In this document: positions 36,531 to 44,925 of the stretch, piece by piece
Layout of the letters: each line of letters begins with the position of its first letter
Numbering within the stretch: the first letter of the stretch is position 1
NCBI RefSeq assembly: GCF_001578105.1
Contig: NZ_CP014275.1
Location: forward strand, 3,972,501 to 4,036,500
From: Martelella sp. AD-3
GTDB taxonomy: Bacteria; Pseudomonadota; Alphaproteobacteria; Rhizobiales; Rhizobiaceae
Length of the DNA stretch: 64,000 nucleotides
Direction: 5' to 3'
Translations under genes and position numbers: made by a program
The notes under the pieces: generated by a model
Seen by the model: only the letters and a program-made list of their open reading frames with translations
The model's database searches: none
What the model was told of the DNA's origin: nothing

Positions 36531-37241
36531 TCATGGCTTGTCGCCATTGCTCGCACGGGCCACGAATATGCCGCCGTCCTGCGGCTCCTGATCGACGGAA
36601 TCGCGCAGAGGAACGGTTGCGCGGATGTCGCTTGACGGCTGATTGACCGCCGCCGAATTGCCGCCGGATTGCGCAACAAAGAGCGGAGCTTCGCGCCAAT
36701 CCGGCGGTGGCGGCGGAACGATCATCGGCACATCAGGCGCAGTCGCACCGCCGAGAAGCGGTGCGAGCGTGGCGACATAGGCGCGTGTTTCTGCGGGCAA
36801 AGTGCGGCCGGTCGCCAGATGCTCGTCATAGCGACCGGGACCGGCATTGTAGGCCGCCAGCATGGCTGCGACATTGCCATAGCGGTCCCACATCTCGCGC
36901 AGATACGCTGTGCCTGCGAGGATGTTGTCGCGCGGATCGTAAGGATCGCGCCCGAGACCATGGCGGCTGCGCAGGCCCGCCCAGGTGTCGGGCATGACCT
37001 GCATCAGTCCCATTGCACCCGCCGATGAGATGGCGCGCACATCGCCCGCGCTTTCCACACGCAACACAGCCCGAATCCAGTGCTCTGGAATGCCGAAGCG
37101 CTGTGACGCCTCGGCAATGAAAGCAACATGGGGATGCGCGGTAACAGGCGCGGGTTGCGGCGTGACCTGCGCAAATGCAGGCGTCAATCCGCTGCCAGCC
37201 GACATAAGGGCCGTGAAGAGAAGAAGGGCGCGGGATCGCAT
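36531..37241 (-). CDS. Lytic transglycosylase (VirB1-like)
   Basis: 236 residues from the ATG at 37241. Signal peptide (LLLFTALMSAGSGLTPAFAQ), then an SLT domain: HWIRAVLRVESAGD (catalytic Glu), AMGLMQVMPDTWAGL, and AAYNAGPGRYD. It opens gaps in peptidoglycan so that the T4SS can assemble in the periplasm. The C-terminal ~70 residues are Pro-rich and not catalytic. It stands upstream of the relaxase gene. Confidence 0.93.
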   Translation of the reverse strand: MRSRALLLFTALMSAGSGLTPAFAQVTPQPAPVTAHPHVAFIAEASQRFGIPEHWIRAVLRVESAGDVRAISSAGAMGLMQVMPDTWAGLRSRHGLGRDPYDPRDNILAGTAYLREMWDRYGNVAAMLAAYNAGPGRYDEHLATGRTLPAETRAYVATLAPLLGGATAPDVPMIVPPPPPDWREAPLFVAQSGGNSAAVNQPSSDIRATVPLRDSVDQEPQDGGIFVARASNGDKP

Positions 37242-37245
37242 GATC

Positions 37246-37581
37246 TCAGTCTCGATCTTCGTGGGGCCGCGGGCGGCTCCAGTGCAGCGACCATGACGAG
37301 CCTGCATCGTCGTCGCGGAACAGATTGGCGCGGATCGGCTGCGGCAAGGCGGGATCGTCAAGCAGCACCGAGAGATATTCGCCAGCCTTTTCGCCGGTGC
37401 GTTTCCATGCAGCGCCGACCTCTGGCCCGTCATGTTCAATGTAATGGACGCGATAGTCCGGCGCATTCTCCGCATCGGAATGCTCAGTGGGTACGATAAC
37501 AAGATCGCGCTTCATGGTGAGCGTGACGAGCTGACCGGCGAAGCCGGATGCGTCACGCGCGAATTGACCGATCTGTGGCAT
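37246..37581 (-). CDS. DUF736 protein (first copy)
   Basis: 111 residues from the ATG at 37581. DUF736 signatures: an N-terminal G-x-F opening, DYRVHYIEHDGPEVGAAWKRTGEKAGEYLSV and a final SWSLHWSRPRP. The family is restricted to alphaproteobacterial plasmids and ICEs and has no proven function. A second member lies at 44599-44925. A 4-base gap separates it from the transglycosylase. Confidence 0.88.
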   Translation of the reverse strand: MPQIGQFARDASGFAGQLVTLTMKRDLVIVPTEHSDAENAPDYRVHYIEHDGPEVGAAWKRTGEKAGEYLSVLLDDPALPQPIRANLFRDDDAGSSWSLHWSRPRPHEDRD

Positions 37582-37616
37582 GGTACATCTCCTGTGTTGG
37601 TGGATTTGGCGTGGGT

Positions 37617-38153
37617 TCAATGCGTGGCCGCCCGCCATTCGTAGCGGCCATCGCCTTCCTCATCGGTCCACAGCGGGAGCGCCCTGCCGATGACGGAACT
37701 GGCGGGAACAGGTCCGAAGTAACGGCCGTCGAGGCTGTCCCGGATGTCCCAATTCATGAGGAAGAGTTCACCCTCGCCGATGATGCGGCAGCCCTGCCAG
37801 ACCGGCAGATCGCGGCCCATACGGTCGCGCTCCAGTGCGTCCCCCATCTCGACATTATCGACGGTAATGGTCGCACCGTTGCGGCAGACGCGCTGTCCTG
37901 GCAGGCCGAGGACGCGCTTCAGCAGCGGCACGCCGCGTCCGATATAGCCGCGCTCGACCATGGACTGCTCAGACGGCATGATGGCGACCAGTTCGGGAAC
38001 TTCGAGCGCATTGGCGGGAGCAACTGTGTAGAAGCCGATGGGCGCGCTGGCAGTCGCATTCCAGATCAGCCGGGTTGGCAGATCGGCAACCGCCGTGGCG
38101 ACAAGTGTTCCGACAGCCAGCATGGACACCGCGAGAGTATGACGGCGGCTCAT
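37617..38153 (-). CDS. traF: S26-family signal peptidase (TraF)
   Basis: 178 residues from the ATG at 38153, which overlaps the DUF2840 stop. An N-terminal membrane helix, then the catalytic Ser in NATASAPIGFYTV and the catalytic Lys in PLLKRVLGLPGQRV; GELFLMNWDIRDSLDGRYFGPVP closes the S26 fold. TraF of RP4 processes and cyclises the pilin TrbC. This is its likely role here. Confidence 0.92.
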   Translation of the reverse strand: MSRRHTLAVSMLAVGTLVATAVADLPTRLIWNATASAPIGFYTVAPANALEVPELVAIMPSEQSMVERGYIGRGVPLLKRVLGLPGQRVCRNGATITVDNVEMGDALERDRMGRDLPVWQGCRIIGEGELFLMNWDIRDSLDGRYFGPVPASSVIGRALPLWTDEEGDGRYEWRAATH

Positions 38154-38668
38154 GGCGCAATTCTCCGGCGGTTGACCCACGCGGCATGGCGCTCCGGGGT
38201 GTAGGGATTGGGTTCCTGACCGGCACTCAAGCGGTTGTGGACGTGCCGCCAATGGTCCGGCGCAACATCCGCCGGATCGACGCCAAGCGCGTCCACGGCA
38301 TCAATCAGGGCCAGCACCCGCTGGACTTGTCGCCAGCCATCATTACGCAGCAGGATCTCGCCGCCAGGACGAACGAAAGGCACGGTCTGGTACGGTTCGC
38401 CGCGACCAACGGCGCGCAGGATGTCGAGTCGCGAGACGATGGTGCCGTAATCGTTGGAGGCCCAGCGGACGAAGGCGAAGATGCTTTCGGGCGCAAAACC
38501 GATCAGACTGCGGCGGCGGTCGATGATCTGTTCAAAGCTCTTGCGGCCGAAGCGTATCCAGCGCTCGACCTTCCTCTTCTGGAAGGTCAGTTCGACCAAT
38601 GTGGTGAACGGTGCAGGCCCGTCCGCCTGCGGATGTTCATGAGCAGCGCGCACGGTTTTGCCGGTCAT
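38150..38668 (-). CDS. DUF2840 protein
   Basis: 172 residues. TTLVELTFQKRKVERWIRFGR, SIFAFVRWASNDYGTIVSRLDILRAV and a closing ERHAAWVNRRRI. DUF2840 is a family of unknown function consistently placed between traF and the parA-linked RHH gene in these elements. Overlaps both neighbours by 4 bases, so it belongs to the same translation unit. Confidence 0.88.
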   Translation of the reverse strand: MTGKTVRAAHEHPQADGPAPFTTLVELTFQKRKVERWIRFGRKSFEQIIDRRRSLIGFAPESIFAFVRWASNDYGTIVSRLDILRAVGRGEPYQTVPFVRPGGEILLRNDGWRQVQRVLALIDAVDALGVDPADVAPDHWRHVHNRLSAGQEPNPYTPERHAAWVNRRRIAP

Positions 38669-38919
38669 GACTGATCTCCTTCGATGGGTGGAAACTCGCG
38701 GACCAGCAGCTCGCGCAGCATCACGGCGACGGTGACACCGCGGCGGAAAGCGGCAACCTTGATGCGCCCGCGCAGTTCGGGCGCGATGTCGATGGTCAGG
38801 CGGGCGGTGAACGCCTCCGTAGCCGTCTTGCCGGTTGCCGGCGCATCGGCGGCTCTGACCCAGCTATCGGGATTGCCCGGACGCGATGCGAAGCCGGATT
38901 TGACGGGCGGACGTGTCAT
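38665..38919 (-). CDS. ParA-associated ribbon-helix-helix protein
   Basis: 84 residues. The C-terminal half (FTARLTIDIAPELRGRIKVAAFRRGVTVAVMLRELLVREF) is an RHH DNA-binding domain like those of plasmid partition partners (ParG/Omega type). The start overlaps the parA stop by 4 bases. It probably binds a centromere or operator and works with ParA. Confidence 0.85.
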   Translation of the reverse strand: MTRPPVKSGFASRPGNPDSWVRAADAPATGKTATEAFTARLTIDIAPELRGRIKVAAFRRGVTVAVMLRELLVREFPPIEGDQS

Positions 38920-39569
38920 GGCACGATCCTCCCGACACCGAGGCCATTGATCTCGGCCGCCAGCGCTGTGACCTCCTGTGCGGCCCGTTCGCCGCCATCT
39001 GTCTCCAAGACCAGCCGTCCGGTCTGTGCGGCTTCGGCGAAGGCGACACGCTGGCCGACCGTCGTGGCCAGCAAGGGCGGATCATGTTCGGCCAGTGTCT
39101 CTGCCGTTTCGCGGGCGATGACGGTGCGCGCACCGCATCGGTTCAGCAGAAAACGGGAGGCCAGTTCAGGGCGATAGATGCGGGCTTCGTTCAGAAGCGC
39201 CAGCATCTCGGCGGAGGCCCAGCCGTCGAAAGGAGATGGCTGCACCGGGATCAGCACCAGATCGGCAGCAAGCAGCGCAGAGCGCATCAGGCCAGCGACA
39301 CGGGGCGGACCATCAATAACGACATGATCGGCGTCACGCGCCAGCTCCGGCGCTTCCCTGTGCAGGGTATCGCGGGCAAGGCCGATGACGGCGAACAGCC
39401 TTGGCAGCCCTTCATGGCTGCGCCGCTCCGACCAATCGAGTGCGGAGCCTTGCGGATCGGCATCGATCAGGATGACCCGCTTGCCTTGCGCAGCCCAGGC
39501 TCCGGCGAGATGCAGCGCCAGCGTCGTCTTGCCCACGCCGCCTTTCTGATTGAGGAGCGCAACAATCAT
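38916..39569 (-). CDS. parA: ParA-family partition ATPase
   Basis: 217 residues, the short ParA type. Deviant Walker A NQKGGVGKTTLALHLAG at the N-terminus, VILIDADPQGSALDW, and VVIDGPPRVAGLMRSAL. It uses ATP to position DNA on the nucleoid. The gene is sandwiched between repA and the RHH gene, an arrangement of plasmids and of ICEs that have a plasmid-like state. Overlaps repA by 4 bases. Confidence 0.93.
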   Translation of the reverse strand: MIVALLNQKGGVGKTTLALHLAGAWAAQGKRVILIDADPQGSALDWSERRSHEGLPRLFAVIGLARDTLHREAPELARDADHVVIDGPPRVAGLMRSALLAADLVLIPVQPSPFDGWASAEMLALLNEARIYRPELASRFLLNRCGARTVIARETAETLAEHDPPLLATTVGQRVAFAEAAQTGRLVLETDGGERAAQEVTALAAEINGLGVGRIVP

Positions 39570-40711
39570 CGCCGTCCTCTCGGTTTGCCGAGAGGAAGTT
39601 CAGGCGTGCTTGTTGACGCGGGCGATCCCTGCTTTGGGGGTGTCAGCTTGCCTTTATGGGCACCCGATCTGAGGGCCGCACCAGCCTTCGCGATGAGCTT
39701 TTCCACATCGCGCCGCCGCTCTTCAAAGTTAGATTCTGTGTTAGACTCTAAGTTAAGGGCGCAATTTTCGCTTTTATTACCGAAGGATAGGAGGTGTTTG
39801 GGTTCCCGATAGCACGAGCCTCCGGTTCCTGATGGCACGATAGTCCGGGTTCCCGATAGCACGAGGCTATCCACAGGTTTTCCACAGGCCGGGACAGGCT
39901 CGAAAGCGAGCAGCATCCGGCCGCCGGTTTCGACCTCGGCGAACAGGGTGTAGCCGGGCAGTGGCTGGCGGCGGATAATGTCGCGCAGCTCGAAGGCGAA
40001 GCGCTTGAACGGCGACAGACTGCCCGATTTCTGGTGCAGGTGACGGAAGTCGAACCGCCAACCGTTTTTCTGCCGCCCACCATGCTTGCGCACCAGGCGA
40101 TAGAGCCAGCGATCCAACCCGCCGGTCAGATTGAAATAGGCCCGGTCGATGGTGAGGATCAGGGCGTCATCCAGAACCGCACTGTAGAACCAGTCGGGCA
40201 CGATCATCTCGATGCCGTCCGGGCGGCCATTGGCATCGGTCCGCTCGTGCCATTCGTTGATCCACGAAAAGCGATGTCGCCGTCCATTCCCGCGCTGGCG
40301 GATCGAGGTTGCAACCGTGGTCGATTGCAGCCGGTCCAGCGCCGCCTTCAGGCGCTGATAGTCCCTCAGGGAGGTTCCGCGCCCTGTGAATGTCAGGATT
40401 TCATAGGGCGTTGCCGCCATCAGGCGCGACGTGCGCAGACCGGCGTCCCGCGCTTCAACAATCTGACTGGCCGCCCAGATCAGAATATCGGCATCCCAGA
40501 TCGTCGCCATGCCGTGATCGGGAACAGCTTCGACACGGATCGAGACATTGCCCAGGGCAAAGTCAATCGGGCGGATACGGTGCGATTTAGAAAGGGAAAA
40601 GAAAGGATAGGCCATGAGATCCTGCGCGTCTCGTGGAGCGAATTCACCGGGAAGCGTCCGAAACAGATCGAGTTGTCCGCGTTCCGAGGCGGATGGATGC
40701 TGCGCTGCCAT
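39566..40711 (-). CDS. repA: Replication initiator protein RepA (RPA family)
   Basis: 381 residues from the ATG at 40711; a longer frame to 40870 runs over the upstream HTH gene and is rejected. Signatures of the RPA family: FFSLSKSHRIRPIDFALGNVSIRVEA, IWDADILIWAASQI, RGTSLRDYQRLKAALDRLQSTTV and YFNLTGGLDRWLYRLVRKH. The C-terminal ~110 residues are disordered-looking and coincide with iteron-like DNA repeats, so this part may be as much an origin as a protein domain. Confidence 0.9.
   Translation of the reverse strand: MAAQHPSASERGQLDLFRTLPGEFAPRDAQDLMAYPFFSLSKSHRIRPIDFALGNVSIRVEAVPDHGMATIWDADILIWAASQIVEARDAGLRTSRLMAATPYEILTFTGRGTSLRDYQRLKAALDRLQSTTVATSIRQRGNGRRHRFSWINEWHERTDANGRPDGIEMIVPDWFYSAVLDDALILTIDRAYFNLTGGLDRWLYRLVRKHGGRQKNGWRFDFRHLHQKSGSLSPFKRFAFELRDIIRRQPLPGYTLFAEVETGGRMLLAFEPVPACGKPVDSLVLSGTRTIVPSGTGGSCYREPKHLLSFGNKSENCALNLESNTESNFEERRRDVEKLIAKAGAALRSGAHKGKLTPPKQGSPASTSTPELPLGKPRGRR
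39727..39887. other. Candidate replication origin (iterons, DnaA boxes, AT-rich tract)
   Basis: Three 17-bp direct repeats GGTTCCCGATAGCACGA lie at 39801-39817, 39824-39840 (two changes) and 39848-39864, with periods of 23 and 24 bases (about two helical turns). Immediately after come two DnaA-box-like sites, CTATCCACA (39867) and TTTTCCACA (39878), each one base off TTATCCACA. On the other side is an AT-rich stretch (39727-39785). All lie inside the 3' half of repA. Confidence 0.6.
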
Positions 40712-40730
40712 CAGAGGGTGACAACCACGT

Positions 40731-41012
40731 TCAGCGCGTGATGCGCTTGGGCGAGGTGAACGCGGTCGGGGGCAGAGGTTTCGCCGGGAGAACCTGTCCG
40801 CGTGGGTCCGACGTGGAGGTGACTGATCCGCGCGCAACCCAGGCTGCGAGATCCTCGACCGAATAGACAACGCGGCCGCCGAGCTTGTGATAGGCAGGTC
40901 CGGTTCCGTAGGTTCTGTGCTTTTCCAGCGTGCGCGCGGACAGGCTGAGGAAATCGGCAGCTTCCTTGGTGCGCAGGTAGCGTGGCGGCAAGGCGGCGAG
41001 ATCAGGTCGCAT
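40731..41012 (-). CDS. AlpA/excisionase-like HTH protein
   Basis: 93 residues from the ATG at 41012. MerR-type winged HTH: PPRYLRTKEAADFLSLSARTLEKHRTYGTGPAYHKLGGRVVYSVEDLAAWVARG. Such small proteins act as excisionases or transcription activators of mobile elements. Located directly upstream of repA, where it likely regulates replication and transfer. Confidence 0.87.
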   Translation of the reverse strand: MRPDLAALPPRYLRTKEAADFLSLSARTLEKHRTYGTGPAYHKLGGRVVYSVEDLAAWVARGSVTSTSDPRGQVLPAKPLPPTAFTSPKRITR

Positions 41013-41148
41013 GGGGTGGCCTCCGTGGTTGTGCAGGATGCCGCTGACGATCAACGGCATGACATGCGCACGGTGGCGAAGGCGCGGCGGCATGGGGGAT
41101 GAGGAAGATCGAAGGGGTAAAATCCTCACCCTCGATCAGACGTCAGTG

Positions 41149-41914
41149 TCAGGGTTTGCGACGATGGCGCAAAAGGTCCTGATAACCGCCGTCGATCAGC
41201 GCGGCGGCAGATCGGACAAGGGCGATGACAGAGGCGCGCAAAGCCGATGTCTTCCACGGCTCAGCGCGAACGCGCGCCTCGCCGTAAATGGCGATGGCAA
41301 TCTCACGATAGGTCGCGTGGTTGGCGTTTCCGTCGGCAGCTTGCATCATCAGGCGAAACCGCCGGCGCTGATACGGCGTCATCCTGGGGTCGCGGCGCGC
41401 GGGTCTCCCGGCCAGCATGTGCCAGAGCCTGAGAATGGCTTCGAGCCGATCCGGCAGATTTTCGTCAAGTGGCAGAATGATCGCCGGCTGCGAATTGGCA
41501 TCGGTGTCGGCGAGGATCAGATATTGAACGCCGTCTCTGGCGTCAAAGACACCATATGTCCCCTCTGGTCCGCAGATGGCATCAGCAAGATCGACCGATA
41601 AGGCGGACGGAGAAGGCGGAAGAAAATCGGGCGCCGCCCCGAGCATCAGCACGTCCGGATTGGCAACAGGCGACCAGATGACCGGTTGGTCGAGCGCGGA
41701 AAAGCAGGGGTCTGCCGGGAAATCGCAACCCCCAGCGATGTTGGAAATCATCCGCAAAGGGAAGATGCCCGCTGCCTTGCGCTACAAGATCATCGAAACT
41801 GGCCTGATAGGAGGCGTTACGGCGCAGGCATTCCCAGGCGACACCCTCAACGGGCAGCGCATCGTAGAATTCATACTGGTCCTGGTCTCGCCAGCGGGAT
41901 GTATCCGGCTTCAT
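41149..41914 (-). pseudogene. DUF6499-DUF2285 protein split by a frameshift
   Basis: From the ATG at 41914 (GGAG upstream) the frame encodes the DUF6499-type N-terminus (YEFYDALPVEGVAWECLRRNASYQASFDDL, then HRWGLRF). The rest, PADPCFSALDQPVIW through the DUF2285 end IDGGYQDLLRHRR, is in another frame that ends at 41149. One extra base in the TTTCCCGG stretch (about 41722-41728) explains the break. Related proteins are single chains. Either a real mutation, a sequencing error, or programmed slippage. Confidence 0.8.
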
Positions 41915-42042
41915 TGCTCCGCTCCTGGTTGAAACTGCACAGGTGGAGCGTGAAAGAATTGCGGCGCCGCTACCGAGATGGAAGCCGGAACGAAGACATG
42001 GGGTGATGCTCTGAGGGCATCACTGGTGCGACGGCGGCGAGG

Positions 42043-42318
42043 TCAGGTTCGATCTGTCGGATGACGCAGCAACTGGCGATAGCCGCTCTGTGTCATCCAG
42101 CGCGCGCGGGCCAGATGGCTGTCATGAACCTGCCGAGCGCGCACTGGTTCCAGGGCGGGGTCGATACCGAACAGAATGTTGACGGCTTCGGTCCATTCCG
42201 CACCATCGGCGTCAGCATCAAGCAGCCGCATGTAGAGTTTGACGTGCGCGCGATCATATTCGGTCAGCTCGTCGCCGACAGGCACGATGTCGTCAAAGGG
42301 GATGACTGCGGATGTCAT
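42043..42318 (-). CDS. DUF2285 protein (short)
   Basis: 91 residues: ELTEYDRAHVKLYMRLLDADADGAEWTEAVNILFGIDP, then SHLARARWMTQSGYRQLLRHP, the HTH-like DUF2285 ending. The same domain forms the C-terminus of the broken gene at 41149. Small DUF2285 proteins sit beside repA in alphaproteobacterial ICEs and are thought to be transcription activators of excision or transfer; the role is inferred from the family. Confidence 0.85.
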   Translation of the reverse strand: MTSAVIPFDDIVPVGDELTEYDRAHVKLYMRLLDADADGAEWTEAVNILFGIDPALEPVRARQVHDSHLARARWMTQSGYRQLLRHPTDRT

Positions 42319-42378
42319 GTCGAGGGCCGCCGCAGGGCGCAGGCCGCGGCGGCGGATTGATGATGCCGCCGGCGCCGG

Positions 42379-42645
42379 TCAGGCGTCATGGATCTGTCGG
42401 TATCTCTTCTCGTCTTGGTCATGAACCAGCAATACTCCTTGCCCGCGATCCGTGGACAGGAGAACAATCCCTGCTGCTTCAAGCGCCCGGCGCACCTGAT
42501 CCCGCGTTGTCTCATACACCTCGAGCCGGTTCTCGGACTCAAGGCGTTTCAGGGCAGTCAGCGATATTCGGGCCTTGTCAGCGAGCGTCTCCTGCGTCCA
42601 ACCCAGCAACGCGCGTGCGGCCCGCGACTGTCGAGCGGTGATCAT
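42379..42645 (-). CDS. XRE-family HTH regulator
   Basis: 88 residues. HTH_3-type fold: ARQSRAARALLGWTQETLADKARISLTALKRLESENR, followed by a short C-terminal extension (RRALEAAGIVLLSTDRGQGVLLV). This LESE pattern is common in element-borne repressors. First gene of the leftward block, so it may control the promoter of the rep/tra operon. Confidence 0.87.
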   Translation of the reverse strand: MITARQSRAARALLGWTQETLADKARISLTALKRLESENRLEVYETTRDQVRRALEAAGIVLLSTDRGQGVLLVHDQDEKRYRQIHDA

Positions 42646-42964
42646 GCATGATCACCTCCCATCGCGACCGGCGCGCATTCCAGAACTACGGCTATTTTAG
42701 TCGCCTTCGCCCGATACGCCATACGAAATCGTCGAATCTGGCCAGGGCGTTATCTGCACGGCTGAGCATGCAGCCCGACTGATTCGCCTGTATGCCGCAA
42801 TTGCAGCACTTGTGCTGGCCGTAGCGTCGACCAGCGCAAGATGATCCCCAAACGCTCCATGGGAAATGGTAGTGATATGTTTGGAGATCATTTTTGTTGC
42901 ATTCTACACCGGGTATGATACCCATCCAGATCAATGCGGCAAGAATGATCCGTAAAGGTATCAC
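42646..42964. other. Divergent intergenic region between XRE and hipBA genes
   Basis: 319 bases. It holds the likely promoters for both directions and a palindrome GGGTAT-G-ATACCC at 42911-42923, 42 bases before hipB. A short minus-strand frame (42697-42891) looks protein-like but matches nothing I recognise. Confidence 0.45.
42911..42923. promoter_or_regulatory. Probable HipB operator
   Basis: Perfect 6+1+6 palindrome GGGTATGATACCC, upstream of hipB. HipB homodimers bind palindromes in their own promoter and repress hipBA. Only one copy is visible. Confidence 0.5.
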
Positions 42965-43285
42965 ATGAAGGCGGAAGAAGAAACACTGAGGCTGATCGGC
43001 GACCATTTTCGCCGCGCGCGTCTTGCAGCGGGGTTGACCCAGGAGCAGGTGGCCGATCTTGCGGGCATTTCGCGCCCGCGCTACCGCGACATCGAGACGG
43101 GGGCAGCGGCCGCGCGCACCACGACATTGATCAACATTGCCCGGGCGCTTGGGCTGGAAATGATGCTGGTCCCGCAGGCGATGGTGCCCGCCATCGAGGC
43201 GCTTTTGCGCCCCGAGGCCGAGGATGATCATCCGGCCTTCAGCCCGCAACCGGAGAGCGACGATGACAGCCGTCCGTACCGCTGA
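42965..43285 (+). CDS. hipB: HipB-like antitoxin (XRE HTH)
   Basis: 106 residues. HTH_3 domain: LRLIGDHFRRARLAAGLTQEQVADLAGISRPRYRDIETGAAAARTTTLINIARALGLEMMLVP, then a disordered acidic tail. It overlaps the hipA start by 23 bases, the standard antitoxin-toxin arrangement. It should repress the operon and neutralise HipA. Confidence 0.85.
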   Translation: MKAEEETLRLIGDHFRRARLAAGLTQEQVADLAGISRPRYRDIETGAAAARTTTLINIARALGLEMMLVPQAMVPAIEALLRPEAEDDHPAFSPQPESDDDSRPYR

Positions 43286-44504
43286 GACCATCACCTCGCT
43301 GGACGTGTTCCTGAACAGTGCGAAGGTTGGCACGATCGTCAGGACGCCGGGCGATTTCAACGCCTTCAGCCTTGATCCGGCCTATCGCGCGACCGGCGGC
43401 ATTCCGGTTCTGAGCCTGTCGCTGCGCGCGGCATCAGGGGGCCTGCGCAAGGATCCGCGACCTGTCGCAGGCAGCCTGCCGCCCTTCTTTGCCAACCTGC
43501 TGCCCGAAGACCGACTGCGCGAGGCGATGGAAAAGCACCATGCGGGCAATGTGCGGCCGGGGAATGATTTCGATCTCCTGGCAGCTCTGGGCGCGGACCT
43601 GCCGGGTGCCGTTCGGGTGCTGCCCAGTGACGGTCAACCGGGTATCGCGGCTACGGCTCTCCAAGGTCGGCCAAAAGCCCGCTTCTCGCTGGCGGGCGTG
43701 CAGATGAAGCTATCGGTGATGAAGAACACGGGCAAGGGCGGCGGACTGACCCTGCCGCTCGGGGATGACGAGGGCCAGTATATTGCGAAATTCCCCTCGA
43801 CCGCCTTTCCGGGCGTGTCGGAAAACGAGTTCGCGAACCTCGCACTTGCCGAAGCAATCGGCATGGACGTGCCCGAGCGGGAACTGGTCAGACGGGACCA
43901 GTTCGAGGGGATTCCCGAAGAGTTCGAAACACTTGCCGAGGGGCTGGTCCTGCTCGTGCGGCGTTTTGATCGCGGGGCAGATGGGCAACGCATCCATATC
44001 GAAGATTTCGCGCAGGTTTTCGGCCTGTACCCGGCACGTAAATATGATGGCGCCGCCTCCCACGACATCGCCTCTGTGCTGAATGTGGCAATCTCGCCGT
44101 TCGCCGCGCTGGAGTTTGTCCGGCGGCTGACCTACTCGGTGGTCATGGGCAATGGCGACATGCATCTCAAGAACTGGTCGCTGATCTATCCGGGCGACGG
44201 CGACACGCCCACTCTTGCACCGATCTACGACATGCTTTCGACCGTTCCCTACATTCCGGCAGATGGGCTGGCGTTGTCACTGGGCGGCGAGCGGGCCTTC
44301 AAGGGCCTGGCCCCGGCCCGCTGGAAGACGTTTGCCAATCGGGCAAGGCTTCCCGAGCCAGCCGTGCTCAAGGCCGTTGTCGAGACGGTGAAACGCATCG
44401 ATGCGAAATGGTGGACACTACCGGAACGCGAGGTGGTCCCCCCGCCCGTGCTGGAACGGATCGACGCCCATGTGAAAACCATGATCCCGATCCTGACCGG
44501 CTGA
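43263..44504 (+). CDS. hipA: HipA-like serine/threonine kinase toxin
   Basis: 413 residues from the ATG at 43263. N-terminal HipA domain (LDVFLNSAKVGTI, SLSLRA), ARFSLAGVQMKLSV and the kinase core with YIAKFPST (ATP-binding Lys), VMGNGDMHLKNWSLIY (catalytic HxD-like Asp and Asn) and APIYDMLSTVPY (metal-binding Asp). All key residues seem present. HipA phosphorylates a tRNA synthetase and halts growth unless held by HipB. On an element this acts as a maintenance or abortive-infection module. Confidence 0.9.
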   Translation: MTAVRTAETITSLDVFLNSAKVGTIVRTPGDFNAFSLDPAYRATGGIPVLSLSLRAASGGLRKDPRPVAGSLPPFFANLLPEDRLREAMEKHHAGNVRPGNDFDLLAALGADLPGAVRVLPSDGQPGIAATALQGRPKARFSLAGVQMKLSVMKNTGKGGGLTLPLGDDEGQYIAKFPSTAFPGVSENEFANLALAEAIGMDVPERELVRRDQFEGIPEEFETLAEGLVLLVRRFDRGADGQRIHIEDFAQVFGLYPARKYDGAASHDIASVLNVAISPFAALEFVRRLTYSVVMGNGDMHLKNWSLIYPGDGDTPTLAPIYDMLSTVPYIPADGLALSLGGERAFKGLAPARWKTFANRARLPEPAVLKAVVETVKRIDAKWWTLPEREVVPPPVLERIDAHVKTMIPILTG

Positions 44505-44558
44505 GCAGTTCCAGCCCGGACAGGTCACCGGGCCTGGCGGCTTTCCCGCGGGCACGGG

Positions 44559-44588
44559 AAAGGCCCCGACCTTGCGGTCGGAGCCTTT
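44559..44588. terminator. Bidirectional intrinsic terminator
   Basis: AAAGGCCCCGACC (44559-44571), loop TTGC, GGTCGGAGCCTTT (44576-44588); one mispair in the stem. A/T ends on both sides let it serve hipA (rightwards) and the DUF736 gene (leftwards). Confidence 0.75.
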
Positions 44589-44598
44589 GTTCCGCGCC

Positions 44599-44925
44599 TC
44601 AGTCGCCGCGGCGACCGTTGGGGCGGGACCAGATGAGCGAGAAGGTTTCGCCGTCTTCTTCGTCGAAGAGGTTGGCGTAGATCGGAGCGTTGAAGCTCGG
44701 ATCGTCCAGCTTGAGGCCCAGATAGTCGCGGCCCTCGTTGGAGCGCTTTGACCAGGCGGCGCCGATCTCGGCGCGGCCGACCAGAACCCGGTGGCTGGGG
44801 GCGTTCTCGCCGGTGGCGCGCAGGTCGGGAACGATGCGCACGCCCTTGGCCTGGACGCTGAGGGTGACGATTTCGCCGGTGAATTCGTTCGAGCCAGTCT
44901 TCTTGAAGGTGCCGATGGTTGCCAT
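44599..44925 (-). CDS. DUF736 protein (second copy)
   Basis: 108 residues: MATIGTFKKTGSNEFTGEIVTLSVQAKGVRIVPD, then SHRVLVGRAEIGAAWSKRSNEGRDYLGLKLDDPSF and FSLIWSRPNGR. It is the canonical DUF736 form and more regular than the copy at 37246. Function unknown; family restricted mainly to alphaproteobacterial mobile elements. Confidence 0.9.
   Translation of the reverse strand: MATIGTFKKTGSNEFTGEIVTLSVQAKGVRIVPDLRATGENAPSHRVLVGRAEIGAAWSKRSNEGRDYLGLKLDDPSFNAPIYANLFDEEDGETFSLIWSRPNGRRGD

Noticed and set aside
39801..39864. Three direct repeats considered as a CRISPR array
   Set aside because: Spacers are only 6-7 bases, repeats have no array-like length, and they lie inside repA next to DnaA-box-like sites; iterons fit better.
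41149..41757. Treating the DUF2285 half as a separate gene
   Set aside because: Its start has no ribosome site and the adjoining upstream frame carries the usual N-terminus, so a frameshifted single gene is simpler.
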